Assembly (NCBI GenBank): GCA_014237465.1
Contig: JABZFM010000007.1
Coordinates: 124,001 to 188,000, forward strand
DNA: 64,000 nt
Direction: 5' to 3'
Origin: Desulfobacteraceae bacterium
GTDB lineage: Bacteria; Desulfobacterota; Desulfobacteria; Desulfobacterales; Desulfosalsimonadaceae
Part shown: one piece after another, positions 1 to 8,112 of the stretch
How the letters are laid out: every line of letters starts with the position of its first letter
Position numbering within the stretch: the first letter of the stretch is position 1
Notes under the pieces: model-generated
Told to the model about the DNA's origin: nothing
Database searches by the model: none
Seen by the model: only the letters and a program-made list of their open reading frames with translations
Program-made: the position numbers and the translations under genes

Positions 1-1917
1 AAAAGAGTTATTGTAATCGGTTTTGATGGAATGGATCCGGGTTTATGCGAAAATTTAATGGCCGAAGGCAGGCTACCCAACCTTATGAAACTTCGTAAAC
101 AAGGAGGATATCGAATTCTCGGAACAAGTAATCCACCACAGAGTCCAGTTGCCTGGGCAAATTTTATTAATGGTGCTGGCCCGGGTTCACATGGGATTTT
201 CGATTTTATTCACCGTGATCCGGAAAGGCAGGTTGCTCCTTTTTTTGCTGCCGCAGAAACCGTTGCAGGACAGGGATATCTTGAATTTGGTGATCATAAG
301 ATCCAATTAGACTTCTGGCCGTTTAATCACAAGCCTTCCAAGACAATACTCAAGCGGCAGGGAGTCCCTTTCTGGGATTATCTTGACCAGGCCGGAATCG
401 AATCAACATTTTATAACCTTCCCTCAAACTACCCGCCGAGTCCATCAAAGTATGGAAACCATCAATGCCTGGCTGGAATGGGAACACCTGACTTATTAGG
501 CACCTATGGAACATTTCAACACTTTGCGGAAAACGGTCCCATGAAAACCAAGTCAACCGGTGGCGGGATGGAATCCAGGATCATTTTCAATGAGGATACG
601 TCTGAGCCATTAATGCTGGAAGGGCCGAATAACACTCTTCTGAATGAACCCAAACCAACCTTGATTGAATTTCTGGTTCATCGAGATAAAAAGGCTCAGG
701 CAGCTGTTATTGAGATTGAAAACCAGACCCTTGTTCTGAAAAAGGGGGGGTGGAGCAAATGGGTCAACCTGGATTATACGCTTTCAGCACCTGCGGTAAT
801 GCCTGACAAACAAATCAAAGGCACCTGCCGTTTTTATCTTCAGGAAGTATCTCCTAATTTTCGATTATATGTAACACCTATCAATACCAATCCGCGTGAT
901 CCTGCGATTCAGTTAACAGAACCGCCCGAGTTCAGCAAAAAAATGTCTGAGAAGCTGGGGCTATTTTATACAACAGGTTTCCAGGAGGATCATAAGGCTC
1001 TATCAAAAGAAGTGTTCACAGAAGATGAATATATCGAGCAGGCAGACTACGTGCTTTTGGAAAGAGTGAATCTTTTGAATTATGCACTTGAAAATTATGA
1101 TGATGGCCTGCTGTTTTTCTATTTTTCCAGCACTGACCTCCAGGCCCACATGCTCTGGTGGGACAGCGAGGCGGAACACCCCACACGATCAAGAACCGAG
1201 GCCAAAAAATATTTTAGTCATTTAAAAAAAATCTATTCACACATGGATAAGATTGTTGGAGATCTTTTAAAAAGCCATGGCGAGAATTCCCATATCATTG
1301 TAATGAGCGACCATGGCTTTTCAAATTTCAAAAGACAGTTCAACCTGAATTCCTGGCTTCGAGATAACGGATATATAGGGCCTTCCGATACAACCTCTAT
1401 TCTGAGTGATGCCGACTGGACCGCAACACGGGCATATGGACTGGGCATGAACGGATTATATCTAAATTTACGAAAACGTGAACGATATGGTATTGTTGAT
1501 CCCGGACAAGAAAGAGAAAAACTGTTGGAAGAACTGACAGCCAAATTAGAAGCTGTTCGCGATATTGACGGTCGAGAAGTGATCCGAAAAGTTCACCGGG
1601 CAGACAAAATTTATTCCGGACAAGCACTGCAATATGCTCCTGATCTGATTGTTGGATACAGTCGTGATTTTCGGGCTTCATGGGAAACCTGCCTTGGCGG
1701 TATAACCGATAAGGTCATATATGACAATAATTCTGCCTGGAGTGCTGATCACTGTATGGATGCCTCGGAAGTCCCTGGAGTACTTTTCAGCAACAGACCG
1801 CTTGCCGAGCCTGATCCCTCGCTTGAAGACCTGGCGCCCTCAATTTTAAAGGAATTCGGGTTAAAAATTCCCGCAACCATGACAGGAAAAAATATTTTCA
1901 ATGAAGATCATTCATAA
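1..1917 (+). CDS. Alkaline-phosphatase-superfamily phosphodiesterase, 5' end cut off by window
   Basis: The reading frame is open from base 1, and KRVIVIGFDGMDPG precedes the first Met at base 31, so the gene starts outside the window. The DGMD segment carries the first metal-binding Asp of the type I phosphodiesterase/nucleotide pyrophosphatase family (PF01663-like). PPQSPVAWANF is the usual site of the nucleophile. MSDHGF, about 430 residues after base 31, supplies a later metal-binding Asp-His pair, and SADHCMD near the C terminus supplies another His. At about 640 residues it is longer than a bare phosphodiesterase domain, with an inserted beta-rich section around residues 190-290. Fold assignment is firm but the substrate is not known. 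It leads a + strand set with a small protein, a membrane protein and a sulfotransferase-like protein, which suggests work on an envelope polymer or lipid headgroup (inference). Confidence 0.85.
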   Translation, partial: KRVIVIGFDGMDPGLCENLMAEGRLPNLMKLRKQGGYRILGTSNPPQSPVAWANFINGAGPGSHGIFDFIHRDPERQVAPFFAAAETVAGQGYLEFGDHKIQLDFWPFNHKPSKTILKRQGVPFWDYLDQAGIESTFYNLPSNYPPSPSKYGNHQCLAGMGTPDLLGTYGTFQHFAENGPMKTKSTGGGMESRIIFNEDTSEPLMLEGPNNTLLNEPKPTLIEFLVHRDKKAQAAVIEIENQTLVLKKGGWSKWVNLDYTLSAPAVMPDKQIKGTCRFYLQEVSPNFRLYVTPINTNPRDPAIQLTEPPEFSKKMSEKLGLFYTTGFQEDHKALSKEVFTEDEYIEQADYVLLERVNLLNYALENYDDGLLFFYFSSTDLQAHMLWWDSEAEHPTRSRTEAKKYFSHLKKIYSHMDKIVGDLLKSHGENSHIIVMSDHGFSNFKRQFNLNSWLRDNGYIGPSDTTSILSDADWTATRAYGLGMNGLYLNLRKRERYGIVDPGQEREKLLEELTAKLEAVRDIDGREVIRKVHRADKIYSGQALQYAPDLIVGYSRDFRASWETCLGGITDKVIYDNNSAWSADHCMDASEVPGVLFSNRPLAEPDPSLEDLAPSILKEFGLKIPATMTGKNIFNEDHS

Positions 1918-1948
1918 GTAGTGATTAAAAGAAAGGAAAGGGATATAG

Positions 1949-2137
1949 ATGGCAAAAGTTAAAATTGACTCAAAATTGTTCGATCGTGCAAAAAAAGCTG
2001 CTGAAGCTGCCGGATACAGTAGCTTCGAAGAGTTTATCACCTTCATCATTGAAAAAGAACTTATGCAGCTTGAAGGATCATCCGAAGGGAACGATGATGT
2101 TGATGAACAACTTCGCGGATTAGGATATATAGAATAA
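1949..2137 (+). CDS. Small ribbon-helix-helix-like protein with a C-terminal LxxLGYI tail
   Basis: This is a 62-residue protein. The N-terminal part VKIDSKLFDRAKKAAEAAGY followed by a helix-rich stretch resembles ribbon-helix-helix proteins (a short strand, then two amphipathic helices). The last residues, LRGLGYIE, match the C-terminal motif of the sulfatase-fold protein encoded at 4024-5451 (LKSLGYID). Its start has the purine-rich stretch AAAGGAAAGGG a short distance upstream. Its stop codon overlaps the start of the next gene by one base (TAATG), so translation is probably coupled. The protein is not recognised as a named family. It could be a DNA-binding autoregulator, or a small partner of the neighbouring phosphodiesterase. 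The coding call is supported by the coupling and the acidic, non-random composition. Confidence 0.7.
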   Translation: MAKVKIDSKLFDRAKKAAEAAGYSSFEEFITFIIEKELMQLEGSSEGNDDVDEQLRGLGYIE

Positions 2138-2979
2138 TGGAGTTATTGGTTTCGCTTGTAACCATTATCAATGCAGGAGCAAATGCACTAGGAAGTTTTT
2201 TTCTTTCACCAATTGCATTACTGCCGGGCTGGATTTCCATCAATATCATATCCGCAGTACTTGGCGTTCTGCTGCTATTGATTTTTAAATATACCTCAAA
2301 CCAAAAAACCATTTCCCGCATCCGGGATGACATAAAAGCAAACATGCTGGCAATAAAACTATTCAAAGGAAGTATTTCTGTTGCCTTCAAGTCTCAAAGA
2401 AAAATCTTCTTTGCCTCATTTAAACTTCTTTTTCATTCCATCGTACCCATGTTGGTTATGATTTTGCCTGTAAGTTTCATTCTTTCCCAGATGGGGATGT
2501 GGTATCAGGCTCGCCCGGTCCAGCTGAATGATGATCCCATAATTGTTAAAATGAAGCTGAATGACGGTCTTGAAGTATGGCCGGAGGTGACACTACAAAC
2601 AGGGCAGGCTATTCAGAATATCATTGGTCCGGTAAGAGTACTCAGCAAAAAAGAAATATATTGGAAGATCAAACCAATCCAAAACGGATACAATTCGTTA
2701 ATATTTAAGGTTGGCACCGAATCAATAAAAAAACAACTGGCAACCGGAGATGGCTTTATGCGCCTGAGCAATAAACGACCGGGACAGAATATTGCGGATA
2801 TTTTTCTTTATCCGCTTGAAAAGCCTATTCCAAGAGATTCGATTGTTCATTCCATTATTATTGATTATCCTTCAAGGGACTCAAGGATGTATGGTACGAA
2901 CTGGTGGCTTATTTATTTTTTTATTGCTTCCATGATGTTTGCACTTATTTTTAAGCCTTTTTTAAAAGTCAGAATATAA
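2137..2979 (+). CDS. Membrane protein with extracytoplasmic domain, unknown function
   Basis: This 280-residue protein has a hydrophobic segment near residues 24-50 (LLPGWISINIISAVLGVLLL), a basic cytoplasmic-looking loop (SRIRDDIKANMLAIKLFKG), a second hydrophobic segment around residues 95-118, then about 130 soluble residues and a last membrane segment (WWLIYFFIASMMFALIF). The order of helix, basic amphipathic hairpin and helix recalls EMC3/TMCO1/YidC-type insertases, but I cannot confirm that by eye. The first codon overlaps the stop of the small upstream gene. The downstream sulfotransferase-like gene begins only three bases after the stop, so this is the middle of an operon. It may anchor or scaffold the neighbouring phosphodiesterase at the membrane, which is inference only. 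Confidence 0.75.
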   Translation: MELLVSLVTIINAGANALGSFFLSPIALLPGWISINIISAVLGVLLLLIFKYTSNQKTISRIRDDIKANMLAIKLFKGSISVAFKSQRKIFFASFKLLFHSIVPMLVMILPVSFILSQMGMWYQARPVQLNDDPIIVKMKLNDGLEVWPEVTLQTGQAIQNIIGPVRVLSKKEIYWKIKPIQNGYNSLIFKVGTESIKKQLATGDGFMRLSNKRPGQNIADIFLYPLEKPIPRDSIVHSIIIDYPSRDSRMYGTNWWLIYFFIASMMFALIFKPFLKVRI

Positions 2980-2981
2980 CT

Positions 2982-3554
2982 ATGAACAAATCGTATATTA
3001 CAATTGTTTCCGGTCTTCCCCGTTCTGGTACCTCAATGATGATGCAGATACTTGAAGCCGGCGGAATCCCCATCCTCACAGACAATATTCGAAAATTAGA
3101 TGAAGACAATCCAAAAGGGTATTATGAATTCGAACCGGTAAAAAAAACAAAGGATGATCCGTCATGGGTTCCCGAAGCCCAAGGCAAAGCAGTAAAAATC
3201 ATATATCGCCTGATTCAAGACCTTCCGGATGGATATGAATATCGCGTACTCTTTATGCAACGAAAGATGGATGAAGTTCTGGCCTCTCAAAAAGCGATGC
3301 TTCAACGTTCCGGAAAACAAGGCGCAACAGTAGGAGATGATAAGCTTGCAAAACTTTTTGAAAGACAATTAAATGAATTTCAAGCTTGGATTAGGGGTAA
3401 ACAAAATTTTTCAATTCTTACAATCAATTACCACGACATGATTCACTCTCCCCAATCCCTATGCCAAAAAGTAAATTCATTTCTGGGGGAAGTTCTTGAT
3501 ATGGCCAGCGCAGCATCAATTGTAGATCCGACGTTATATCGTAATCGGACATAA
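2982..3554 (+). CDS. Sulfotransferase-like P-loop protein
   Basis: The 190-residue product begins with a strand and the P-loop GLPRSGTSMMMQIL (residues 11-24), the 5'-phosphosulfate-binding signature of the sulfotransferase family. It continues with YRVLFMQRKMDEVLASQKAM, which matches the region where these enzymes contact the 3'-phosphate of PAPS. The length is shorter than typical Golgi-type sulfotransferases (about 250-350 residues) but normal for compact bacterial members. The substrate cannot be inferred. It follows the membrane protein by three bases and is probably co-transcribed with the phosphodiesterase. A sulfatase-fold gene lies 0.5 kb downstream, so addition and removal of a charged group on one polymer is a reasonable idea, not a demonstrated one. 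Confidence 0.8.
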   Translation: MNKSYITIVSGLPRSGTSMMMQILEAGGIPILTDNIRKLDEDNPKGYYEFEPVKKTKDDPSWVPEAQGKAVKIIYRLIQDLPDGYEYRVLFMQRKMDEVLASQKAMLQRSGKQGATVGDDKLAKLFERQLNEFQAWIRGKQNFSILTINYHDMIHSPQSLCQKVNSFLGEVLDMASAASIVDPTLYRNRT

Positions 3555-3763
3555 ATTCATGAATATCCCATCGATTAAATATAGATAATAGGTTTTTAAT
3601 AATGAAAAAAATTTACTTGCAACAGCGGACAGATATATGTTTTATTGTTTTTTTAAAAGTGCTGATCAAAGTATTAAAATTAAATTTTCTATATATTTTA
3701 TTCTAACTCTATCAGTTATTAAGATTCCTAATTGAAAGCTAATCGTTCAATAACGTCAAAGAT

Positions 3764-4027
3764 ATGAACAAATATAAAATGCGATATTCGGAACGACCTC
3801 TTTGGAATCAAGAATATTGTGAGAAAGTAGTCGGCTTGGACAAGCAAAAGATTAGTAAGTACTCAAAATGGAAAGAAAATCAAGTCAATGAGGATATGAA
3901 AGAATATTTTGTTTTAACAAATTGCCGAAAGAATGCACCTTTCAGTACCATAAACAAAATTTTCCTTTTCGGGGGATTCGATCAATTGGGGATTAAAGAA
4001 ATAACTGACAGTAAGGGAAAGTTATGA
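3764..4027 (+). CDS. Small hypothetical protein coupled to the sulfatase-like gene
   Basis: An 87-residue frame rich in Lys, Asn and Tyr with no recognised domain. Its TGA stop overlaps the ATG of the sulfatase-like gene (ATGA), a typical translational-coupling arrangement and the main reason to accept it. No strong ribosome-binding site precedes the ATG. The 209 bases upstream (3555-3763) are very AT-rich, have no gene and probably hold the promoter. It could also be the decayed end of an older gene, because composition is poor and no motif stands out. Confidence 0.4.
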   Translation: MNKYKMRYSERPLWNQEYCEKVVGLDKQKISKYSKWKENQVNEDMKEYFVLTNCRKNAPFSTINKIFLFGGFDQLGIKEITDSKGKL

Positions 4028-5451
4028 AAAAAAATTCGTATCTTAAAATCGCTATGTTTGTAGTACCTATCATGGTTTTGATTGGGGGGGGGATTTTTAT
4101 GCTCCAGCAAAATATTTTTGCGAACCGGAGCCTGGAAAACCAAAGGAAACAAATTATTTTAATCAGCATAGATACACTTAGGGCCGACCATTTGCCATTT
4201 TATGGTTATACCAGAAACACTGCTCCTCATATGTCCGAACTGGTCGAACGGGCAACCTTGTATAAAAATACATATGCAAACAGTCCCTGGACGTATCCCA
4301 GCCATATGACCCTGTTAACCGGTACACTGCCGTCGCGTCATGGCGTAGACAAGAGCTTCCAAACCTATGTCATTGACGAGGCATATCCGATTTTAAATGA
4401 TTCGATTTTAAATATTGCGCAGATCTTACAAGACCAAGGCGTTCACACCATCAAGTACGCGTTTTTGCCGGATGAAATAGGGTTTAATCGCGGATTCGAT
4501 AAAAATTTTCTATTTGATCCCCTGATAAAGGAAGTTCGTTTTCAAAAAGTGCTAACTGAAATCGAAGACAATAAAAACAATGACTTTTTTCTTTTTCTTC
4601 ACACCTGGAAAGTCCATGCACCGTATTCTGGTAAGACCTTCTTACGTCAGGAAAAAAAGGATGAGATCGGTGATGCCATAGATTTTGAAGTTGGAAACAA
4701 AAACTATGGGGAGTTTGTAAAATTTATACAAGAAAAAGGGTTATTGAATATCAAAGATTGTATCGATCTTTATGACGGCGACATTTATTATGTCGACCAA
4801 TATATCAAAAGGCTCATTGACAAGTGCAAACAGGCCGGCATTTATGATGATATGTTATTTGTCATCGTCAGTGATCATGGGGAGCATTTCGGAGAACGTA
4901 ACAAAGAACTATTCTATGATATACATGGCATCGCTTATTATGAAGAGTTTGTCAGGATTCCGTTCATTGTCAAATATCCATATCAAACCAAACAAAAAGT
5001 AAATTATTTTGCGACTTCCCTTGTCGATTTTCTTCCCACTGTGCTGGATTTCTATAAAATCGACATTCCGGATTATGTCCAGGGCACATCCCTGCTAAAT
5101 GGCCCCGGTAGGGACTTTGTCATTTCGGAAGCCACGAGTTTGCATGGTATTGAAATGAAAATGATCTTCAGAGATAAGCTCAAGTACGTGGTCACTATGA
5201 AGGATCCGTCCGGTCCCGGTCGGGTCAACTGGGATTCGATTCTCAAGAAAGAGCTATATGATGTGCGTATTGATCCGTTAGAATACCATAATCTGGCAAC
5301 ACTAAAGCAATTCAAAGGAGCCTGTCTGGATTTCGAAAAATTATTGGTTCATAATATTGCGGAATCCGCAAAATTTGGTGGTTCAAAACAACAGACGACA
5401 TTAAATAAGGATACCATCCAACAATTAAAGTCATTGGGCTATATCGATTAA
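4024..5451 (+). CDS. Sulfatase-fold membrane-anchored hydrolase or transferase with Thr nucleophile
   Basis: This 475-residue member of the PF00884 sulfatase fold has an N-terminal signal anchor at residues 9-27 and an extracytoplasmic catalytic domain. Metal-binding Asp50 sits in ISIDTLRADHLPFYGY, and Asp284-His285 in VSDHGEHFGE. The motif that in true sulfatases reads C/S-x-P-S-R is here Thr90-Tyr-Pro-Ser-His, so formylglycine cannot form. The Thr nucleophile resembles that of phosphoethanolamine and lipoteichoic-acid-type transferases in the same superfamily. A run of nine G residues (4084-4092) encodes the Gly-Gly-Gly of the anchor. The C terminus LKSLGYID is shared with the 62-residue protein at 1949. 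The most likely role is cleavage or transfer of a phospho- or sulfo-substituent on an envelope glycan or lipid (inference). Confidence 0.85.
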   Translation: MKKNSYLKIAMFVVPIMVLIGGGIFMLQQNIFANRSLENQRKQIILISIDTLRADHLPFYGYTRNTAPHMSELVERATLYKNTYANSPWTYPSHMTLLTGTLPSRHGVDKSFQTYVIDEAYPILNDSILNIAQILQDQGVHTIKYAFLPDEIGFNRGFDKNFLFDPLIKEVRFQKVLTEIEDNKNNDFFLFLHTWKVHAPYSGKTFLRQEKKDEIGDAIDFEVGNKNYGEFVKFIQEKGLLNIKDCIDLYDGDIYYVDQYIKRLIDKCKQAGIYDDMLFVIVSDHGEHFGERNKELFYDIHGIAYYEEFVRIPFIVKYPYQTKQKVNYFATSLVDFLPTVLDFYKIDIPDYVQGTSLLNGPGRDFVISEATSLHGIEMKMIFRDKLKYVVTMKDPSGPGRVNWDSILKKELYDVRIDPLEYHNLATLKQFKGACLDFEKLLVHNIAESAKFGGSKQQTTLNKDTIQQLKSLGYID

Positions 5452-5714
5452 GGGGCGTTTTAAGCAGGTGCTGAGTGAAAAGCAGCTAATGCCTGATAGA
5501 GGTTCCAGGGATATCAATGAATATTACTGGGACTTTCATATCAATTCTTTCATAATTTATGCTTATATGGCTTCCCGATAATACACGTCACGGAAAATTC
5601 CGAAGATAATTTATATAATTCTTCGTGGAATTCTCAATATCTTGAAAGCAATCTATGGTTGAATAAAATAAAAATTCAGCTTCTCTTCAGTTTTAATCGG
5701 GTAGGCCACCTGTT
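5452..5714. other. Intergenic stretch with an AT-rich palindrome
   Basis: No coding frame here is convincing. The one structured site is the imperfect palindrome at 5601-5625, with a CGAAGA/TCTTCG stem around an AT core. It has no following T-run, so it is not an obvious intrinsic terminator. Confidence 0.4.
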
Positions 5715-5820
5715 TCACGCAGTCACCAAAGACTTCCTGATCTTTTCAGGATTCCGGCGTAAATCAAGTATTCGATACACCACAACGACAGTTTCTTATA
5801 GAAAGTATCTTGATTTTCAT
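5715..5820 (-). pseudogene. Remnant of RelE/ParE-type toxin gene (internal deletion and frameshift)
   Basis: The minus strand starts MKIKILSI at base 5820, overlapping the end of the antitoxin frame by ATGA as intact modules do. A short distance on, in another frame, it reads VVVVYRILDLRRNPEKIRKS, which looks like the C-terminal end of a RelE/ParE-type toxin. About 60 middle residues are missing and the two halves are out of frame, so no functional toxin can be made. It is a scar of a toxin-antitoxin locus. The family assignment rests on short motifs and the genomic arrangement. Confidence 0.5.
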
Positions 5821-6034
5821 TCAAATCGTTTCCGGAGATCCTTTTTACCCGTTTCCCAGTCCACTATCTTTTCTTCTCCCAGGCAAGCCGGTTCTCTGTT
5901 TCCTGAAGTGCTTTCTGATGCCAGTCCAGAGATTCAATCTGGTCTTCATTTTTTGACAGGTCTTCCCAAATGGCTTCCATAACCCTCAGTTTTTCTTCTG
6001 TGGAAAGGTGTTTGATGTCTATGGTGTTTTGCAT
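5817..6034 (-). pseudogene. Addiction-module antitoxin (TIGR02574-like) with a frameshift
   Basis: From the ATG at 6034 the minus strand encodes LSTEEKLRVMEAIWEDLSK and then LDWHQKALQETENRLA, the usual pattern of the small addiction-module antitoxin family (TIGR02574). The frame stops after 56 residues at 5864. The expected C-terminal tail, IVDWETGKKDLRKRFE, is present in the next frame and ends at 5817. A single missing base in the GAAAAGA run near 5868-5874 explains both facts. It is therefore a recently broken antitoxin or a homopolymer sequencing error. It overlaps the start of the broken toxin by four bases. Confidence 0.7.
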
Positions 6035-6135
6035 GATGTAAAATCCTTTTATTTATATAAAAAATAGCACCCACACTTATGAATGTCAAAATCATTATCC
6101 TCTCATGCATTTTACCAGATCGTTTAATTTTCTTT

Positions 6136-6774
6136 TCAAACCATCTCAATTTCAAGCTTACCCACCTGCCCCAACTCAATCATCATTCCCTTTCCGGTTT
6201 TGGGAATACTGCAGTTCACCACCGTGGTTTCCCCAATGTTTGAAACACCGGCAGCTTCATGGATATGACCGCAGAGCAATAATCGGGGCTGTCTTTGCTC
6301 AACCAGATCCCGCACCATTTGGGACCCTGAATGGAACCGGCCCATGACCTGGTCCAGACTGCCCCAGGGGGGGGGGTGAACAACAAAAACGGTTTGTGAA
6401 TCGATTAACGGATACGCCTGGTTCATTAGATTTTGTTCTCGAAACCGCACCCGGTTGCGAAACGGCAGAGGGATGGTCCCGGACAGGCCGATAAAAGGGA
6501 TTGATTGAACCATTACTCTGTTTAAATGCAATGAAGTGAGATTTGAAAACCGATTAAAATATTTTTCAATGTATGCGGGGTCGGAATTACCCCGCACAGC
6601 AAGCACAGGGACCGATAAATTATTTAAAATATTAAACGTCTTTGCCGGTTGAATATAATTAATAATATCCCCGGCAACCACCACCACATCCGGCTGGTTC
6701 ACTGATACAACAGCACGAATCCGTTCGATCCGCTCAGGGTCTGCATGAATATCGGCAACCGCATAAATCAGCAT
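6136..6774 (-). CDS. Calcineurin-like metallophosphoesterase
   Basis: This 212-residue protein carries the whole metallophosphoesterase signature: DIHAD at the N terminus (metal-binding D-x-H), VVAGDIINY (GD), RGNSDP (GN..D standing for GNH), VHPPP and the terminal GHIHEA. The GNSD variant points to the small YfcE/MJ0936-like or 239FB-like phosphodiesterases rather than the large nucleotidases. The substrate is unknown. It is the last gene of a minus strand operon, 21 bases after the phosphoglycerate-mutase-like gene. A run of ten G residues (6367-6376, C10 on the coding strand) encodes the three prolines in HPPPW, a site prone to slippage in a catalytic loop. Confidence 0.85.
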   Translation of the reverse strand: MLIYAVADIHADPERIERIRAVVSVNQPDVVVVAGDIINYIQPAKTFNILNNLSVPVLAVRGNSDPAYIEKYFNRFSNLTSLHLNRVMVQSIPFIGLSGTIPLPFRNRVRFREQNLMNQAYPLIDSQTVFVVHPPPWGSLDQVMGRFHSGSQMVRDLVEQRQPRLLLCGHIHEAAGVSNIGETTVVNCSIPKTGKGMMIELGQVGKLEIEMV

Positions 6775-6795
6775 ATTTATCTATCCGTTAAGAAA

Positions 6796-8112
6796 TTATT
6801 TTAAAATAAACGGCGGATAATCATCCGGAACAAAAAAATTTACCGTATCCCCCAGCTGAAGGGTGGCCAGCACCGATTGATCGGCAAAATTAAGTGCCAT
6901 CTGCATCAGTTCCCGTCCCCGCAACAGACCGAGACAACCGGTCGCCACACTGATCTCGTCAAATCTATCCACCCGGTCACGCCGGACGTTCGGGCCGGCA
7001 ATGACCACCGGAACAGTTTCCCCGGAATGAATCATTTTTGAACAACTAGGGCTTGAACCACTATGGCTTGAACCACTGGGGGTTGAATGGTCGCCTGTCA
7101 CGATCACCATGACATTTTCGGTTTGTTCCACTATACCCACAAGTTCTCCCAGGCCGCGGTCAATGTCCTCAAGCGCCTGCTTTTTTAACATGGGTGTGCC
7201 TTTATGGGAAATTTCATCCGGCACCTTGGTGTGAACATGAAAGAAATCATGGTCTGAATCATCCAGTGCCAGCCGAATGCGTTCTTCTAAATCCTGACCG
7301 GGTTTTTCTCCGTCTTCTGCCTTTACAAAATCAAATCCCAGTTCATGGGCCAGGCCTTCGTAAACCGATACCGATGCGATCATCATCGGCTTCAGTCCCC
7401 AGACAGACGCAAACGGTTTCTGAACAACCCGCCGTCCGCATCGCTGGGTCACCAGGAAATTGGCTTTTTTGCATAATTCATTATTGCAGGATAAGTTGTG
7501 ATAACAATAAGTCAGATACCGGTTTAACGCGTCCGCAGTCTGTTTTGCCATAACCGGTTCTGGGTTATTATGTAGCGCCAATACACGTCCAATTTTCTTC
7601 CCGCAGGCAATGGGATCGGAGTCTGAAATATACGGGGAGACTTTGCCGCTGATCACAATAATCCCGTCATTGCGGCGGGTCTGGTAAAGTCTGAAACGGA
7701 TGTCATCGTCTTCATAGGACTCAAGCGCCAGAAACAATTCACGCAAATCTTCTTTTGATCCGGGTATATCATCCCGCCCCCGATCAAGAACAAACCCGCC
7801 TTGTTCACAAAGTACCCCTGAAAAATGCGCCAAAGCTAAAACATCCGAATCACCAAAGGGGACCTTCTCGCCCACGGCTTCCAGCAGTCCCCGGCCGGGA
7901 AAATTTTCCCGATCATATCCGAAAAGCAGAAAATGGGCCATTTCACTGGGCAAACATTCGCCGAGAGATGACGCATGGAACAAGCCGGTGCTTCCGATAG
8001 TCGCCAACCGGTCCATATTCGGTGTATTCGCCGCTTCAAGGGGGGTCTGGTGGTTCAGAACATCATAGGAACGATCTCCAACACCGTCAAGCAACACTAA
8101 TATGAGTTTCAT
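6796..8112 (-). CDS. apgM: Archaeal-type 2,3-bisphosphoglycerate-independent phosphoglycerate mutase
   Basis: The 438-residue protein starts LILVLLDGVGDRSYD, with the metal-binding Asp of the alkaline-phosphatase superfamily. It continues with NTPNMDRLA and ECLPSEMAHFLLFGYD, which carries the serine nucleophile region of the apgM group, and ends with the metal site TGDHSTPS and HSGETVPVVIAG. ApgM converts 3- and 2-phosphoglycerate in glycolysis and gluconeogenesis. It is slightly longer than the usual 400 residues because about 15 extra Ser/Gly/His/Pro residues are inserted between HSTP and HSGE, encoded by tandem 15-base repeats. Its start overlaps the stop of the TIM-barrel gene by four bases (ATGA), so the pair is co-translated. 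In this operon it might be a specialised phosphomutase rather than the glycolytic enzyme. Confidence 0.82.
   Translation of the reverse strand: MKLILVLLDGVGDRSYDVLNHQTPLEAANTPNMDRLATIGSTGLFHASSLGECLPSEMAHFLLFGYDRENFPGRGLLEAVGEKVPFGDSDVLALAHFSGVLCEQGGFVLDRGRDDIPGSKEDLRELFLALESYEDDDIRFRLYQTRRNDGIIVISGKVSPYISDSDPIACGKKIGRVLALHNNPEPVMAKQTADALNRYLTYCYHNLSCNNELCKKANFLVTQRCGRRVVQKPFASVWGLKPMMIASVSVYEGLAHELGFDFVKAEDGEKPGQDLEERIRLALDDSDHDFFHVHTKVPDEISHKGTPMLKKQALEDIDRGLGELVGIVEQTENVMVIVTGDHSTPSGSSHSGSSPSCSKMIHSGETVPVVIAGPNVRRDRVDRFDEISVATGCLGLLRGRELMQMALNFADQSVLATLQLGDTVNFFVPDDYPPFILK
7038..7087. repeat. 15-base tandem repeat inside apgM (about 3.3 copies)
   Basis: Units begin at 7038, 7053 and 7068, each reading TTGAAC(A/C)ACT followed by a variable AGGGC/ATGGC/GGGGG end, with a partial fourth unit at 7083. 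On the coding strand they produce repeated Ser-Gly-Ser-Ser-type residues and keep the frame. Confidence 0.85.

Noticed and set aside
5659-5982. 107-codon + strand frame
   Set aside because: Antisense to the decayed toxin-antitoxin pair, which has recognisable protein motifs on the minus strand.
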